NCBI GenBank assembly: GCA_949130495.1
Contig: OX422221.1
Span: 29,710,917 to 29,774,916 of the forward strand
Source: Sambucus nigra
Lineage: Eukaryota; Streptophyta; Magnoliopsida; Dipsacales; Adoxaceae
Direction of reading: 5' to 3'
DNA: 64,000 nucleotides
Shown here: piece after piece, positions 36,172-47,979 of the stretch
Numbering within the stretch: the first letter of the stretch is position 1
Layout of the letters: each line of letters starts with the position of its first letter
Made by a program: the position numbers and the translations under genes
The notes under the pieces: model-generated
The model's input: the letters and a program-made list of their open reading frames with translations, nothing else
The model's database searches: none
What the model was told of the DNA's origin: nothing

Positions 36172-36560
36172 GAGAGATAGAGGAGTTTAGCCTAGCAGAG
36201 TTTGAGCGCGAGTTCGGACAGGTGGATGCAAGCCTCAATGATGAAGTCCAATCTTTCTGGGCTTCATTTCGTAATTTAGACGAAAGCGAGTGGGACAATA
36301 GACTTGATGCATTTCTCCTTCCCAAACATCCACCCATACCATTTGAGTCTTCGGAGGTACTTGAAGATACAACTCAAATCTCGTCCGACTTAGAGACCAA
36401 CCCACGTGCTACGCAACACGAGGATCCTTTTTCGGTTTATCAATCTCCCGGTCTTTCCTTTATCTATGGGCACGGGCCCAATTTGTTCCGGCTTTTCACG
36501 TATGATGGTAAGACGGGAGAGACGAGGAGCGCATCGTACCCAGTGAAAGGGGTCGGGTGA
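36172..36560 (+). pseudogene. E6 third frame with duplicated motif
   Basis: It is open in another frame to 36560. DESEWDNRLDAFLLPKHPPI (about 36280-36339) repeats the motif EESEWQDTIDTFLLDYHPPI that ends the protease frame (about 36053-36112). This is a ~225-bp tandem duplication, now diverged. The motif is a linker-like segment; I do not recognise a function. Confidence 0.6.
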
Positions 36561-38393
36561 TTTATGGAGAGAGATGAGAGGTCGTCGCACCCCCGACGCA
36601 TATGGGGTGATTTTTGTTGTATTTTTGAGTCATGTATAAGTGTTATATAGTGTCTTGTTGCATTTAGAGTAATTAGTTAAAGTTTTTGTTATTCTTTTTT
36701 GTTATGCTTGGTTCTAACATGTTTTGTAGATTCAATGGACTCGCACTCATCGGGATCGCTCCATTTGGGTAATATCTTTCTTTTCCTCTCTTTATGTTGT
36801 GTTCTTGATTCGCATTGAGGACAATGCAACATTTAAGTTAGGGGGTGTGGGATATTCTTCCCGTTTATTGTTTAGATTCATTAATTCAATCACATGTTCT
36901 TTCCAAGTGTGTTTTTTAGAAAATTTCAAAAAAAAAAAAAAAAATTGAAAAAAACTCAAAAATATTTTTCTTCAAAATAAATAAAAATTGGGATTTAAAA
37001 TTTTCAAAAATATCACCTTTATTCTATTTAAAGTCTCAAATTGTTAAATCTCAATTGCACTAAGCCAAAATTGACCGAAGATGGAAATTGAAAGCAAATT
37101 GACGACTTTACGAATAAGTGTGGAGATTAGTCCAACCCGGTGAGATTTCGAGCCTATCAATTTTTATGAGTTTTTAAATCAATCCGAGTTTATGATTAAC
37201 TCAAAGTTCTTTTCAGCGTGTTAAGAAGTCGTTGATGATCTCAGTCCTTTGTTTTGATCGGTTATGGAAAATGTGTGAAATGCTATCTCGAAATTCATGC
37301 TAAATATATCTCTAAACTTAATTAATCTCGAGATGCATATGGTAAGGTGATTAGCAATCTGGACAATGAAGCAGGCCTTCGTTTGTTATCCAAAAATATT
37401 AGCCATAAAAAGATGTGAAAAATTATCCCTTTGCAACCCAAGTTGAGCCTAATAAAATATTTTCCTTTCGTTTGATAACCCGAAAAACCCAAATAGCCTG
37501 GAATTGTGAAAATTGAGAAAATTCATCAAGTAAGTCCAAATTGTGCAATAAAAAGGGGCAATAAAAAAAAATATAGTGAAAAAAAATGAAAATAGAAAAA
37601 GAAAGAGAAAAATGAGCAAATGCCCGAAAAAGCACTAATGGACATCATAAGGACATTTTCCAATTCCAACATTCCCTACCATTTCCAGTTTTTCCCCGTT
37701 ACACCTTAACCCCAAGAAAAGTCCTAACCGAGTCCAAATTGCGAAATTGATTACCGCGTGGAGAGCTAAGACATGAAAAGATAAAATGAGAGATTAAATG
37801 GTGTGAAATAGAGGTGATGTTCCCATTTCCTAATAATTGTATTTCGATGATGAGATCTTTCACCATATATTTCCTTCTTTTTAATTTTGTATGCATGAAT
37901 TTGTGTCCATTATATTTACTCTTTATATCATGCATACCGAGAGAAAATAGCCACAATCCGAGTGATTCGTTTGTGAGTGCATCCGTAAGAATTGGAATCA
38001 AAACGAATTTTCGGAAAGTAACGTAATGCTCAATCGGTGGAAATTTAAGGTTGAATTTTTGGCTTTGCACACACACACTACGGTTTGAGACACTTGAATA
38101 TGAATTTATGGTGAGTATTTTTCGAAAAGTTTAAATTGTACAATTTTTAATTATTTTGATATTTATTTGAGTCAATAAAGAATTTTGTGGGTGTATTCAC
38201 TGCAAACCCTCACGAGACAAAACTCGTCCTACTAGGGTAACCTAAGGGTTTAAAGGCTTGTTGCATACGCTAAATGCAATCGCTTGCCCGCGAAAAAGGT
38301 ATTCTATCCCAATAAAAGAATTTTCAAGAGTTTAACTTTAAACTAATTTTATTTACATTGCTCGGGACGCGCAAAGTTCTAAGTTAGGGGGTG
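36561..38393 (+). other. E6 3' noncoding region and polypurine tract
   Basis: No gene is seen. The block at 38190-38287 is strongly conserved with E3 15708-15800. The polypurine tract AGTTAGGGGGTG (38382-38393) abuts the 3' LTR. A similar GTTAGGGGGTG stands at 36838-36848, a possible second polypurine tract. Confidence 0.75.
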
Positions 38394-39845
38394 TGATTAG
38401 GCACATATTCTTCACATTTATCCCCTTAATTTCGATATTTTTATGATCCTGTGCAGTGTAAATAGCTTGGATTTGTCTCGTATTTATGCTACTAACCTTT
38501 TTTGGAAAGTATTTCGTGTTTTGTGTATTTCTCATGTGTTTTACAGGTATTTCATGCAAATTAGTGCGAAAGAGAATGCAAAACAGTGAAAGAAACCAAG
38601 AAATGGGGAGTTCAAGGGCTTTTTCGTAATTTTTCAGCCTTAGTCCGGAGGTGGGTCCAATTGGAAAGTTGAAAACCTCTAAATTATAAGAACATTGGAA
38701 AAAACGACACCCCAATCCGAGCTGCGGTGAAGAAGTTATGCCCATTTAAAGTTGGAGACAGAAAGTCAAAAGTTGAAATTAATTATGGAAGCTGAAGAGA
38801 CAATTCTTGAAATTTCTTGTTTAATTCATTTTTATTAGTTGTAAAACGTGGAGATGCATGGGAAGAGTCTCATTTAGTTATATTAAAAGGGTAAAACGTC
38901 GAGAGGCATGGGAAAAGTCATTTTTGTGCTATAAAAGCCCATGCCCTACATCAGTTGCTCAGGAGTTGCTAGGTTTAGAGTTCTAGAGAGAATTAGAGGT
39001 TGAATTTTAGGGTTAGATTTTGAGAGAAAATTTTCTATTCCTTCAAGAGTTTTCATGAACCCTAGTTTGTAAGAAATTCTGAATTCCAATTCCGTTTTTG
39101 TTGCTGAATTCAAGTAAAATCTTTCCATTCTCTAGTTTTATTATTTGCAAATTATTTATAATGTCTTGTAGATCCATAATTTTATATGTGAATTTATTCT
39201 TGAACCAAATCATGAGTAGCTAAATTCCCAAGGGTTGGGGTACATGAACTCAATCCAAGGAAAATTATTTATGTAGAAGATAGAGGTTAAATTAAAATAT
39301 TGATTGAATCGTGAAAGAAACTCATACAAACATTGTCAATCTTTTATTCTCTCTTGCCCTAGGTACTTGAGATGTTTAAGAACGCTTTGCGAGTATAATT
39401 TATCATTCACCGCTTTATATATATCTTTGATTTCATATGATGCAGGCTAGATCCCTCATATATGTAATGCTTAGAATTTATAAAGACCGGATCTAGTCAA
39501 TAATTTTAATTTGCAATTCTAGTATTCTATACGGTAATTTGTTAAGGATTGAGGGGTTGTACCCTACCCTATTTTCTCCCATTTGTCAGATCTAGTTTTT
39601 TTTGCAATTTTCAGTTTGTTTTTCTTATGTAAATTTTTATTTCACTAGAAATTTTCCCAATCATTAATCATCTTTTTGTTTCTTTTAAGAAATCATTTCA
39701 AGATTTAATAATTTTTCTTATTACTATTTGGCAATCTCGATCCCTGTGGATACGATCCCGACTTACCGGGTTACTACTTGAGCGACAGGCTTGCACTTGA
39801 GCCTAGAGTAAAACACACTTTTGAGACAAATTCTTAGTCGCGTCA
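38394..39845 (+). repeat. E6 3' LTR
   Basis: Nearly identical to the 5' LTR. It carries a consensus TATA, GCTATAAAAG, at 38929-38938 and ends GCGTCA just before TSD GTTTC. Confidence 0.93.
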
Positions 39846-39891
39846 GTTTCTTAACCGTGGGTGCAGTATTGATATATTTATATGTATACAT

Positions 39892-39997
39892 TTTTTTTAG
39901 GTTTAAGTCTTGGGGAGGGGGAGGGGGTGAGACTTGAACCCCCAACCTCTTGCAAAGCAAGGGCTGGTGGTAACCATTGGGGTAAGCCCCTTTGGTT
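39892..39997 (-). mobile_element. tRNA-derived SINE
   Basis: The minus strand reads a tRNA-like head, starting near GGGGCTTACCCCAATGGTTA (box A region). GGTTCAAGTCTC (box B) and a C-rich stretch follow, ending in an A tail at 39892-39898. A 17-bp direct repeat TATTTATATGTATACAT flanks it at 39875-39891 and 39998-40014. The repeat, the tail and the A/B boxes together are the hallmark of LINE-driven SINE insertion. It sits inside S2. Confidence 0.85.
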
Positions 39998-40933
39998 TAT
40001 TTATATGTATACATAGTGAGATTTTATATATGTATAATGAGTTCCTATTCTGTGTTTCATGTTGACCACTTTATTAAAGTATATATACTTAATGGATCAC
40101 CAGTTGGGCATTAAGAATGCTATAAGAATGAGTTAAAGCATCTTTAAACCTGTTCCTAAATAATAGAAATATATTATCTTCGGGTTATTTAGATATCTTA
40201 TTCGACATAGTGGTTATACTACGTACAGTCAGGCAGAGTATCGTGAATAGTATGGGTCGTAGGGCTCGCTAGGTGTGCACATTAGATGAGAGGTGAGCAT
40301 CTCAAGTGAGTACAATAAGTTAACATGAATAATATTTGTGCTAATTAACCAATTTAAGCACTTGCTATATTTAAACTGTTTTCTACTCGGGCTCTGACCC
40401 ATTTCTTTGCGGTGCTCAGCCACAGGGACACCAACCTTAGGAGATTCCATTCAATTGCCGAGCTGTAGCTGCTGTGGAAGCTACATGACATTGCTAGTAA
40501 ACGCTTCATAGTCTATTCTTCTTTATTTATCAGTTATTTACTTCAGTTGAACATGTCGTTCCTTCCTATTTTATATTCAGAGATTTAGATGTTTTATTCA
40601 GTTAGTAGACTTTTATTTCATGGCTTTGGATTATTGTATGAGTTTGTGACTGGGAGTGTTTTCTCCAGCAGCTTCATTTATTAATTCAGTTAGTTCTTTT
40701 CTTATGCTATTGTGATGTATGGTGATGATTAATTATTTCCTTTAATGTTAAAGGTTAACGACAAGATAAAATTTTGACACCAACCCTTTTTAAATATTAG
40801 GTGGTTAGTTTTTATTAAATTAAAATTTGATTCCTTTGATAGTGATGCATTATCTTAACTAACTTGATATTCTGAAATTAATTAATTAAGGACTCATCAC
40901 CCGATAATTAATTATGCGGGGTGTCACAGAGTT

Positions 40934-41859
40934 AATCCACTGATTTGGCGGCCACTGACCATATACCTACCATCTTTTTGACTTCATATCTACCAACCCA
41001 AAATTCTACCACTCAATCAAAATACCTTATGTTGCTGAAATAATGTACCAAACCAGAATCCAATAAAAAAATGGATCAAATTCTAAATGCAAAAGCATTA
41101 TTAAAATAATAATCATGGTGGCATTTGGTATTTGCCACATTATTTAGTTGCTTAATATGTTACATGTGTGTGAAATTGTTTGTTTGCATCAAATATAAAG
41201 AAAAAATAATTTTGTAAATTCAGAATTTTATAGAATATGATAATAAATTTATTCATTTAACATATAATATTCTAATAAGGATTAAAAACCAATGATCTCA
41301 AATATTTAACAAAAAATTGAATTTCACTACAACCTAAGTTATATTAATATAAGGTGAAAATCGGAATATTCTTTCATGAGTGTGCTATCAGCTCAAAAAA
41401 TTCCCAAATCATCCTTCAAACAATAATAAAATCTTGTGTCCTCACGAACCTCATACCACAAGATATAAAACTTATTACTGTTTGGAAAGGATTTGGGAGA
41501 TTTTTTTGGAACTCAAAACATCTCGTTTTTTTGCATATAATAAAGTGTCTATACTTTCCTGGAGGGAAGCATATTGCAAGAAACGTAATTTTTTTTCTTA
41601 AGATACGTGGACTACAAAAGAGAGTTAAAAAACTTTTATATCACTATTTACCAAATTAAATCAAGTGACCTATGGGGTCATCACCATGGAGAAAATTTTC
41701 ATCCACTTTAGTACCATTGCCAACAACGTTAGTTTGAATCTATATTTATATAGTCTAAAGTTTATAGTTTTGTGATTAAATATAGGGTCTTTTATTGTCT
41801 GGGATAGTAATTTTTACTATATAGATTTTGGATCCATTTGTTTATATTATAGTTGGATG
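40934..41859. other. Unassigned, possibly older host sequence
   Basis: Right flank of the S2 insertion. Bases 41354-41659 are open on the plus strand (101 codons) but match nothing I know. Composition looks noncoding. Confidence 0.35.
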
Positions 41860-43690
41860 AGGTTTCTAACTGAGGAAAACCGTTAGTTGACCGGTTTGAC
41901 CGACAGTTGACCCATTTTTTCAATAAAAAAATCCCTTTACACCCATATACATTAATATACACTATTATACTTGTACAGTATACATTTAAATATATAAAAC
42001 GTTAAAAAAACCTTTAAAAGAAACATGTTTTCTAAATATTTTTTATATAAAACATTGTAGAAAAAAAAACTGTATTTTAACTATAAATCGTATTGAAAAC
42101 GTTAAAAAACTTATATATACATATGCATATTGTTTTTTTTATAAACTTGTTTAAAACATTTCTAAAAAAATATTTTTTTAAAAGAAACAAACTGTTTTTC
42201 ATATATAAAACGTTTTTTCAACGTTATTTTTTTTAAAACTAATTTTTTCAAAAATAAATAGTTTTTTAAAAGGTTTATTTACAAAAAAAGTTTATATGTA
42301 ATTTGTTTTTCAAAATAGTTTGTAATTAGAAATTTTTTAATACATAAAAAATATTTTTCATGTAAAAAATGTTTATATATGAAAAAACAGTTTGTTAAAA
42401 ACATTCTTTAACATTTATATATATAAAAACTGTTTTGATATGAAAAAACTATTTCAATATGAAAAAAACTGTTTGTTAAAAACTGTTTTAACTGTTTTTT
42501 ATATATGAATAATTTTTATATATAAAAATGTTAAAGAATGTTTTAAATGCTTTTTTTTAACATTTAAATTCTTTTATACAAAAAAAAACTATACTTTTTT
42601 CTTTTAAAAAAAAAACAGTTAAAAAAGTTTTTTATTATTATTACAGGAAAAAAGTTTTTTTAAAAAAAATCTACAGTTTTTTCTTTTAACAAAAAGTAGA
42701 TAATTGTTTTTTATTATGACTAAACTTTAAAAAAAAACATTTTTACTATATTAAACATTTTTTAATTACAAACTGTTTTGGAAAAAAATATACATAAAAC
42801 CTGTTTTTATAAACAAACCATTTAATCGGGTATACAAATAGATTAGCTTTTAAAAAAAGTAAAAATAGTTATTTAAGCCTGTTTTAAAAACTAATCTATT
42901 TTTTAAACCTGTTTTAAAGGTTTATTTATAAAAAAAACACTTGATATATAATTTTTAAAAATAGTTTGTAATTAAAAAATATTTAATAAAAAATATGTTA
43001 ATTTTTTTTAATAATAATAAAAAAATTATATGTTTTTTTGTTAAAAGAAAAACGGTAAAGTTTTTTTTTAAAAAAAAACTGTTTTAAAAAAAAATATTTT
43101 TTTGTAATAATAATAAAAAACATTTTAACTATTTTTTATAACGATTAAATGTCAAAAAGTCCCTTAAATATTTTTTAATACACAAATAGTTCATGCTTTT
43201 TTTTTTTGTTTCAAAAAGTCCCTCAAACATCCATTTAACTAATATCCTCTTATTTTTAAAGGTCCGTGCTAGCGGCACGGTGAAAGACTTTTTGGTGGAA
43301 AATAAAAAGGCTTGGACTAAACAAGTATTAAAAAATGTTCCAGAGACTATTGGGTATACGCCCCTTTTTATAAAACCAAAAAAATGTAGATTTTTTTTAT
43401 ATATAAAACAGTTTATATATATAAAAAACCAATTTAAAACATTCTTTAACATTTTTATATATAAAAATCTTTATATTTGAGGATTAGTTATATATATAAA
43501 AACAGATAAAAACTATTTTAAAGCTTTTGTTTAAAGAGAATTTATATAAAAATATGTTTTTTATATAATATTAAAAAGATATAATATTAAAATCAGCTTT
43601 CGTTTAAAGAGAATTTATATAAAATTAAAAAATGTTCATATATGAAACAAGTAAACCACATGTTTTTAAGCTAATAGTGAATGTGGAAAA
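41860..43690. repeat. Extremely AT-rich low-complexity tract
   Basis: About 1.8 kb is dominated by poly-A/poly-T runs and by AAACNGTTTT words (AAAACTGTTTTT, AAACAGTTTT) that are self-complementary. A short normal-composition island lies at 43140-43370 (GTCCGTGCTAGCGGCACGG), with overlapping frames on both strands that look accidental. Confidence 0.8.
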
Positions 43691-44131
43691 AAAAAATAAA
43701 GTATAGGTAATTGAAGTATGCAAACAGAAAGTGAGAGGAATAATAACACAAAAAAAATAAAGGGTAGGTAACAATACAAGTTTTTATTTTCTTCTTCTGC
43801 CTGCATGTTCTTCCATGGATCTCAATAGACTCCAAACCCTTGTTACCTAAATTCCCTGATCAATTATTTAAGCAGTTTATATATAAGTGTAAACAAAGAT
43901 GAAATCTATAATGAAAGTAGTAGAGAGTGGCATGTGGGGTTTATGATGAGATTCACGTGTTTATGTGAATCTGAAACGATTCTTTTATTAGGTCCTCAAC
44001 CTCAACTAATCTCCCCACTGATGAAGTGTGGTTGTTACAGTTGCTCAATTATCCCACAAATTGAAGCCTCGCAATTAATCCAACTGATGATGCTGTTTAA
44101 ATACAGGTGAGGATGTTGATGGGGGAGACAA
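43691..44131. other. Unassigned sequence left of E7
   Basis: Ordinary composition, no gene recognised. It continues at 53896 on the other side of E7. Confidence 0.4.
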
Positions 44132-44136
44132 ACAGT

Positions 44137-46224
44137 TGTAACACCCCGTATTCTTGTGCATTTAATATTTAATTAATTCGGGATTTTAAATTACTGGTGT
44201 GTTGTAATTTTAATTGAATTGATTATGACAATATATTTATGTAAATATTAATCGGGAAGTGAATGGTTAATGTTTAGGGAAATTTATTTACTAAGTGAAT
44301 AGTAATAATTTAATTACTTCATTTCGAGTATTAATGACGAGGTATACACTTATCCCAGTCGGGAGTCGGTATAGACTAAATGGGGTGTGAGATAAGAATT
44401 TTTATAAATTAATTCGGATGTCAATTCTGACCGCGCAGTTGAGTCCGGATGGGTCGAGATAGTAAGAAAAGAGTACCCGAGGGTAGTAATTGGGTCTCAG
44501 GATATTTTTAGGCATAGCCGGGCCGATACGGGGTGAGTTGGGCCACTTTAATTAAGCCCATTAGGTGAAAAACGGGATTAAGGATTTTTAACCTAGTGGG
44601 GAAATTAGGAAATTAGCAGCCATCACAAATCTAAGCCTAGGGCTTGAGAGGGAAATTGGGGGAAAGCTTAGCAAAAGCCAAATTGAGGATTTTGGAGCCA
44701 AATCGAGGGACTACGCCAACGGAATCAGACACTACGAACACTTTCAGGCAAGGGGTTAACTGTTTTGATTCTTAAAGCATGATAATCAATTCATATCATA
44801 GTGATGTGGGTATGAAAATTCGTTTTTGGGTGTAAATGGGTACAAAATGGGGTTTTTATTTTTGAAATACTTGAATGAGATTCAAAGTAAGATTTAGATG
44901 GGTGATTGATATCTGAATATGTATATATGATTTGAACGAGAAATCCAGAACATAAAAGAGTGGAAATCGAATCTGGAAATTGAGATTTAAAACAGATAAT
45001 TGAATTTTATGGAGAAAGACCCATTTCGAAAATTATCAGATAATTAGAGGGGTTGATTATCTTAATGATCTCTATGATGAATAGGATGTGGATTAACCAT
45101 GTGTAGATGATGGGATGATGTAATTAGAGGTAAATTATGGTTTAAAAACCTTGAAATTCGTTAATGGTGGAAAACAGGGGGAAAGAAGAGCTGTAACGAA
45201 GGGGTCGATCGATCGATCGGGGGCATCGATCGATCGACGATGGGAAATTCTGGGCAGTCCGGCCTTGGGTGAAATATAAGGGGGAATTAATTATAAAATA
45301 ATTTCCATACAATTATTAGTGGTAAATAATTGTGAAACAAATATTCCTAGCAATTATGGGAGAAAGTAATTGGGACTAGGATGAATTTATGTGGGGCATT
45401 TAACGGATGAATTTGAGAGATTTTATTCTAAAATAGTGAGGTACGGATCAAGTGAGTGAATCCGGGTATATTGGTCATGCGACCCCAAGGTAGTGAATTA
45501 AGTTTGGAGATAAACTAAATAATTTTGAGTCGGGATATAGACTCGGGGAATATTTAATTATGGACCAAGTGGGCGAGTCCGGGCATGTTGATAATTATAG
45601 GTAAATATAATTGGAAAAATTGTGGGCGAAAAATGTGGGAAAGAAATTTTGAGAAGTAAATTGGACCAAGTGAGCGAGTCCGGGTATGTTGGTTAAGTGA
45701 CATCAAGGCATTAAATTAATTATCGAGAGAAAATAATTAGTTTGGAGTCGGAACATTGACTCGGGAAATGTTGAGGTACGGGCCAAGTGAGAGAGTCCGG
45801 GGATAATGGTTGGGTGACACCAAGTTATTAAATTAATAAGAGTGATGATTAATTTAATAAGAGTCGGATTGTAGACTCGGGTAGTATTAAATTAATAAGT
45901 GTATTAATTAATTTAATTAGAGTCGGTTTGTAGACTCGGGTAGGATTAAATTAACAAGGGTGTTAATTAATTTAATTAAAGTCGGTTTATAGACTCGGGT
46001 ATGATTAAATTAATGGGTGTGATAATTAGTTTAATCAGAATCGGATTGTAGACTCGTGAAGGGTACTTATTAATTAATGTGATAATTAATTATATTAGAG
46101 TCGGACCATAGACTCGGGAAGAGGATAAGTTATTAAGTGAGAGAATTAATTACATTGAGTCGGGCTATAGACTCAGGAAATTACAGGCAGTGTATGGGAT
46201 GCTGAGTACATGGTAAAGCCGGGG

Positions 46225-46272
<48 letters not shown>

Positions 46273-47793
46273 GGTGTAGTGATAGTATATATATATACGT
46301 GTATGTATTGTGTGTGACATTAAATTACAGGCAGTGTACGGGAATTACAGGCAGTGTATGGGATTTTGAGTACACGGTAAAACCGGGGTTCATAATATAT
46401 ATATACGGGTAGTGATAGTATATATATATGTGTATATATTGTGTGTGATAGTAAATATCAGTGACTAGATATTTATTCAATTTAAATACTCTAATGCTAT
46501 CAAGGGAGGTTGCGCGATGTGGGTGAATCCCCTAGCTTGAGGAGTAGGGCGAGTATATCCCCAGGTCATAGCGTCCGGTACATGGGTGAGGAGATTATCT
46601 CACTTTCAGGAAGGAATATGACTACCTCCACTTCGTTTATATTTTGGTCCAAGTTGGTGAGCGATTCTAACTTGGGGAAGCTAGGTTTTGTGAGCACACC
46701 TAGTGAGATAGCATTCTAGAGGGAATCATCCGGTGAGGGTATACTCGAAAGGATGGATACACGTATTATTTATGTGTGGATGTTAGTAAAGGTACGCATA
46801 ATATGGTAGTAAATATTATATGTAGGTGATAATATAGTGTGTGATGTATTTACCTTATATAACTCGGGTTACAGTTATATGCTGTTAATTAATGAGAAAT
46901 TAATTAAGTATTCATTTGTGGGAATAATACAGTGTGTGATGTATTTACTTTATATAACTTGTGAGACGGTTATATGCTACTATTTAAGAGAAATTAATTA
47001 AGTTAATTGTAAGATAACTTATAATTCAAGAATCATTATACTCGGGTTAGAGTAGTATGGCAAGGGAAGGTTATACCAGGACTTGTTGGACGGGGTAGCA
47101 CAACTAGGTGGGGTTAAGGTAACCGGTAGGTGTGCACAATAGTGGAGGGGTGAGATTGTCCACAAGGGAGTGCGACACTAACTTAAATATGAAGCGCATT
47201 CATGCATTTTAAATTACTGCAGTTAATTCACTTGCTAAATATTTTCAAAATGTTTTGGGTTCTAACCCTTTCTATAAAACTATTTTCAAAACCTTTTAGG
47301 TGTCCAGCCACAGGGACGCCAGGATTGATATTCTATTCCAGGGACACGGAGCTGCGGCATATGTGGATGCTAGCAGGAGTTTGGATTAGACGCATCATTC
47401 ATTCATTCCTAGAGTAGGAATCTTGTATCAGTTTCAGTTTTATTTGGGGCTTGTAGCCCAGACTTCTCGGTACAGTTTTCAGGTGTAATTTATTCAGGTG
47501 TTGAATATTTGTATTTGGATTGTTTATTTGGTGGCCGGTGATTTATTCGGCAAGTTGTGTAATTATTATTCTATTTACTTTCATTCATATGTGTGAATGG
47601 TTTATATTTTAATTCCGCATGTACTGTTTTGTTAAATTAAAAAGTTAAAATTGGCACCAGTTTTTGGAATACTAGGTGGTTAGTAAGTTTTAAAAAGTTT
47701 TCGAGAGTGATGCTAAGGATGATCCAACTGGGATTCCTGTTTTAATTTGGTATAGGACTGATCACCCGATATTTTATTAGGCGGGGTGTCACA
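44137..47793 (+). repeat. E7 5' LTR (3657 bp)
   Basis: It has a TCGATCGATCG island at 45204-45243 and a 59-bp array at 45830-46190. A TA run lies at 46231-46270, and the ACAGGGACGCC block near 47312 is shared with S1 and S2. Small frames at 46510-46719 and 47202-47417 recur in the 3' LTR only because LTRs are copies. Confidence 0.93.
45830..46190 (+). repeat. 59-60 bp array with GAGTC...GACTC hairpins in the E7 LTR
   Basis: Six units have GAGTCGG starts near 45861, 45920, 45980, 46039, 46098 and 46157. Each carries GAGTC-N8-GACTC, an inverted repeat, with TTAATTAATTTAAT between units. The 3' LTR copy is at about 51901-52261. Looser versions extend left to about 45530. Confidence 0.88.
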
Positions 47794-47795
47794 GA

Positions 47796-47807
47796 TGGTA
47801 TCAGAGC
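47796..47807 (+). promoter_or_regulatory. E7 primer binding site (iMet type)
   Basis: TGGTATCAGAGC starts three bases into the internal region, as in chromoviruses of the Tekay type. Confidence 0.9.
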
Positions 47808-47979
47808 ATCAGGTTCTAGTGTCCTTAGGATCTGTGCGGCTTTTCACGCTTCGGCTTAGCAATCTTTGATATAGATCCCTATCATAGGATTGTTGTATTC
47901 TCATACGTATGCGCATATACGTTCTTCTTCGAATTTATATTTGAAAGTGAACTCATACAAAATTCGATTCTCATTCCAG

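Larger units (their letters stand above)
31929..39845 (+). mobile_element. E6: non-autonomous Athila-type element with Gag and protease only
   Basis: LTRs of 1454 and 1452 bp start TGATTAGGCACATA and end TAGTCGCGTCA. Exact repeats GTTTC lie at 31924-31928 and 39846-39850. The primer site TGGCGCCGTTGCCGGGGA is the tRNA-Asp type typical of Athila. The internal region holds gag, an aspartic protease and a short third frame, then noncoding DNA; RT, RNase H and integrase are absent. LTRs differ at about two dozen positions by eye (under 2%). It sits in S2. Confidence 0.92.
17149..40928 (+). mobile_element. S2: solo LTR split by E4, E6 and a SINE
   Basis: It starts TGTAATACACCG (17149) and ends GCGGGGTGTCACA (40928), with direct repeats GAGTT at 17144-17148 and 40929-40933. 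Its own sequence is 17149-18725, 31545-31928 and 39851-40928 without the SINE, about 2.9 kb. The first part shares the GTCCGGAAGGGTCGAAATAG block with the E7 LTR (GTCCGGATGGGTCGAGATAG). The last part shares the CAGCCACAGGGAC block. It is thus a distant cousin of the E7 and S1 LTRs. Short frames within it (for example 17650-17937) have no support as genes. Confidence 0.88.

Noticed and set aside
39892..39997. Genuine tRNA gene
   Set aside because: Only the A/B box head is tRNA-like. The A tail and 17-bp TSD indicate a SINE.
41354..41659. 101-codon frame as a host gene
   Set aside because: No domain, no splice context, AT-rich surroundings.
43129..43480. Overlapping ~100-codon frames on both strands
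   Set aside because: They are in the AT-rich tract, with composition typical of chance frames.
45830..46190. CRISPR-like array
   Set aside because: Units are whole ~59-bp LTR repeats without unique spacers, in a plant LTR.
46510..46719. Identical 69-codon frame at 46510 and 52607, and 71-codon frame at 47202 and 53299
   Set aside because: They recur because the two E7 LTRs are copies of each other; no known domain.
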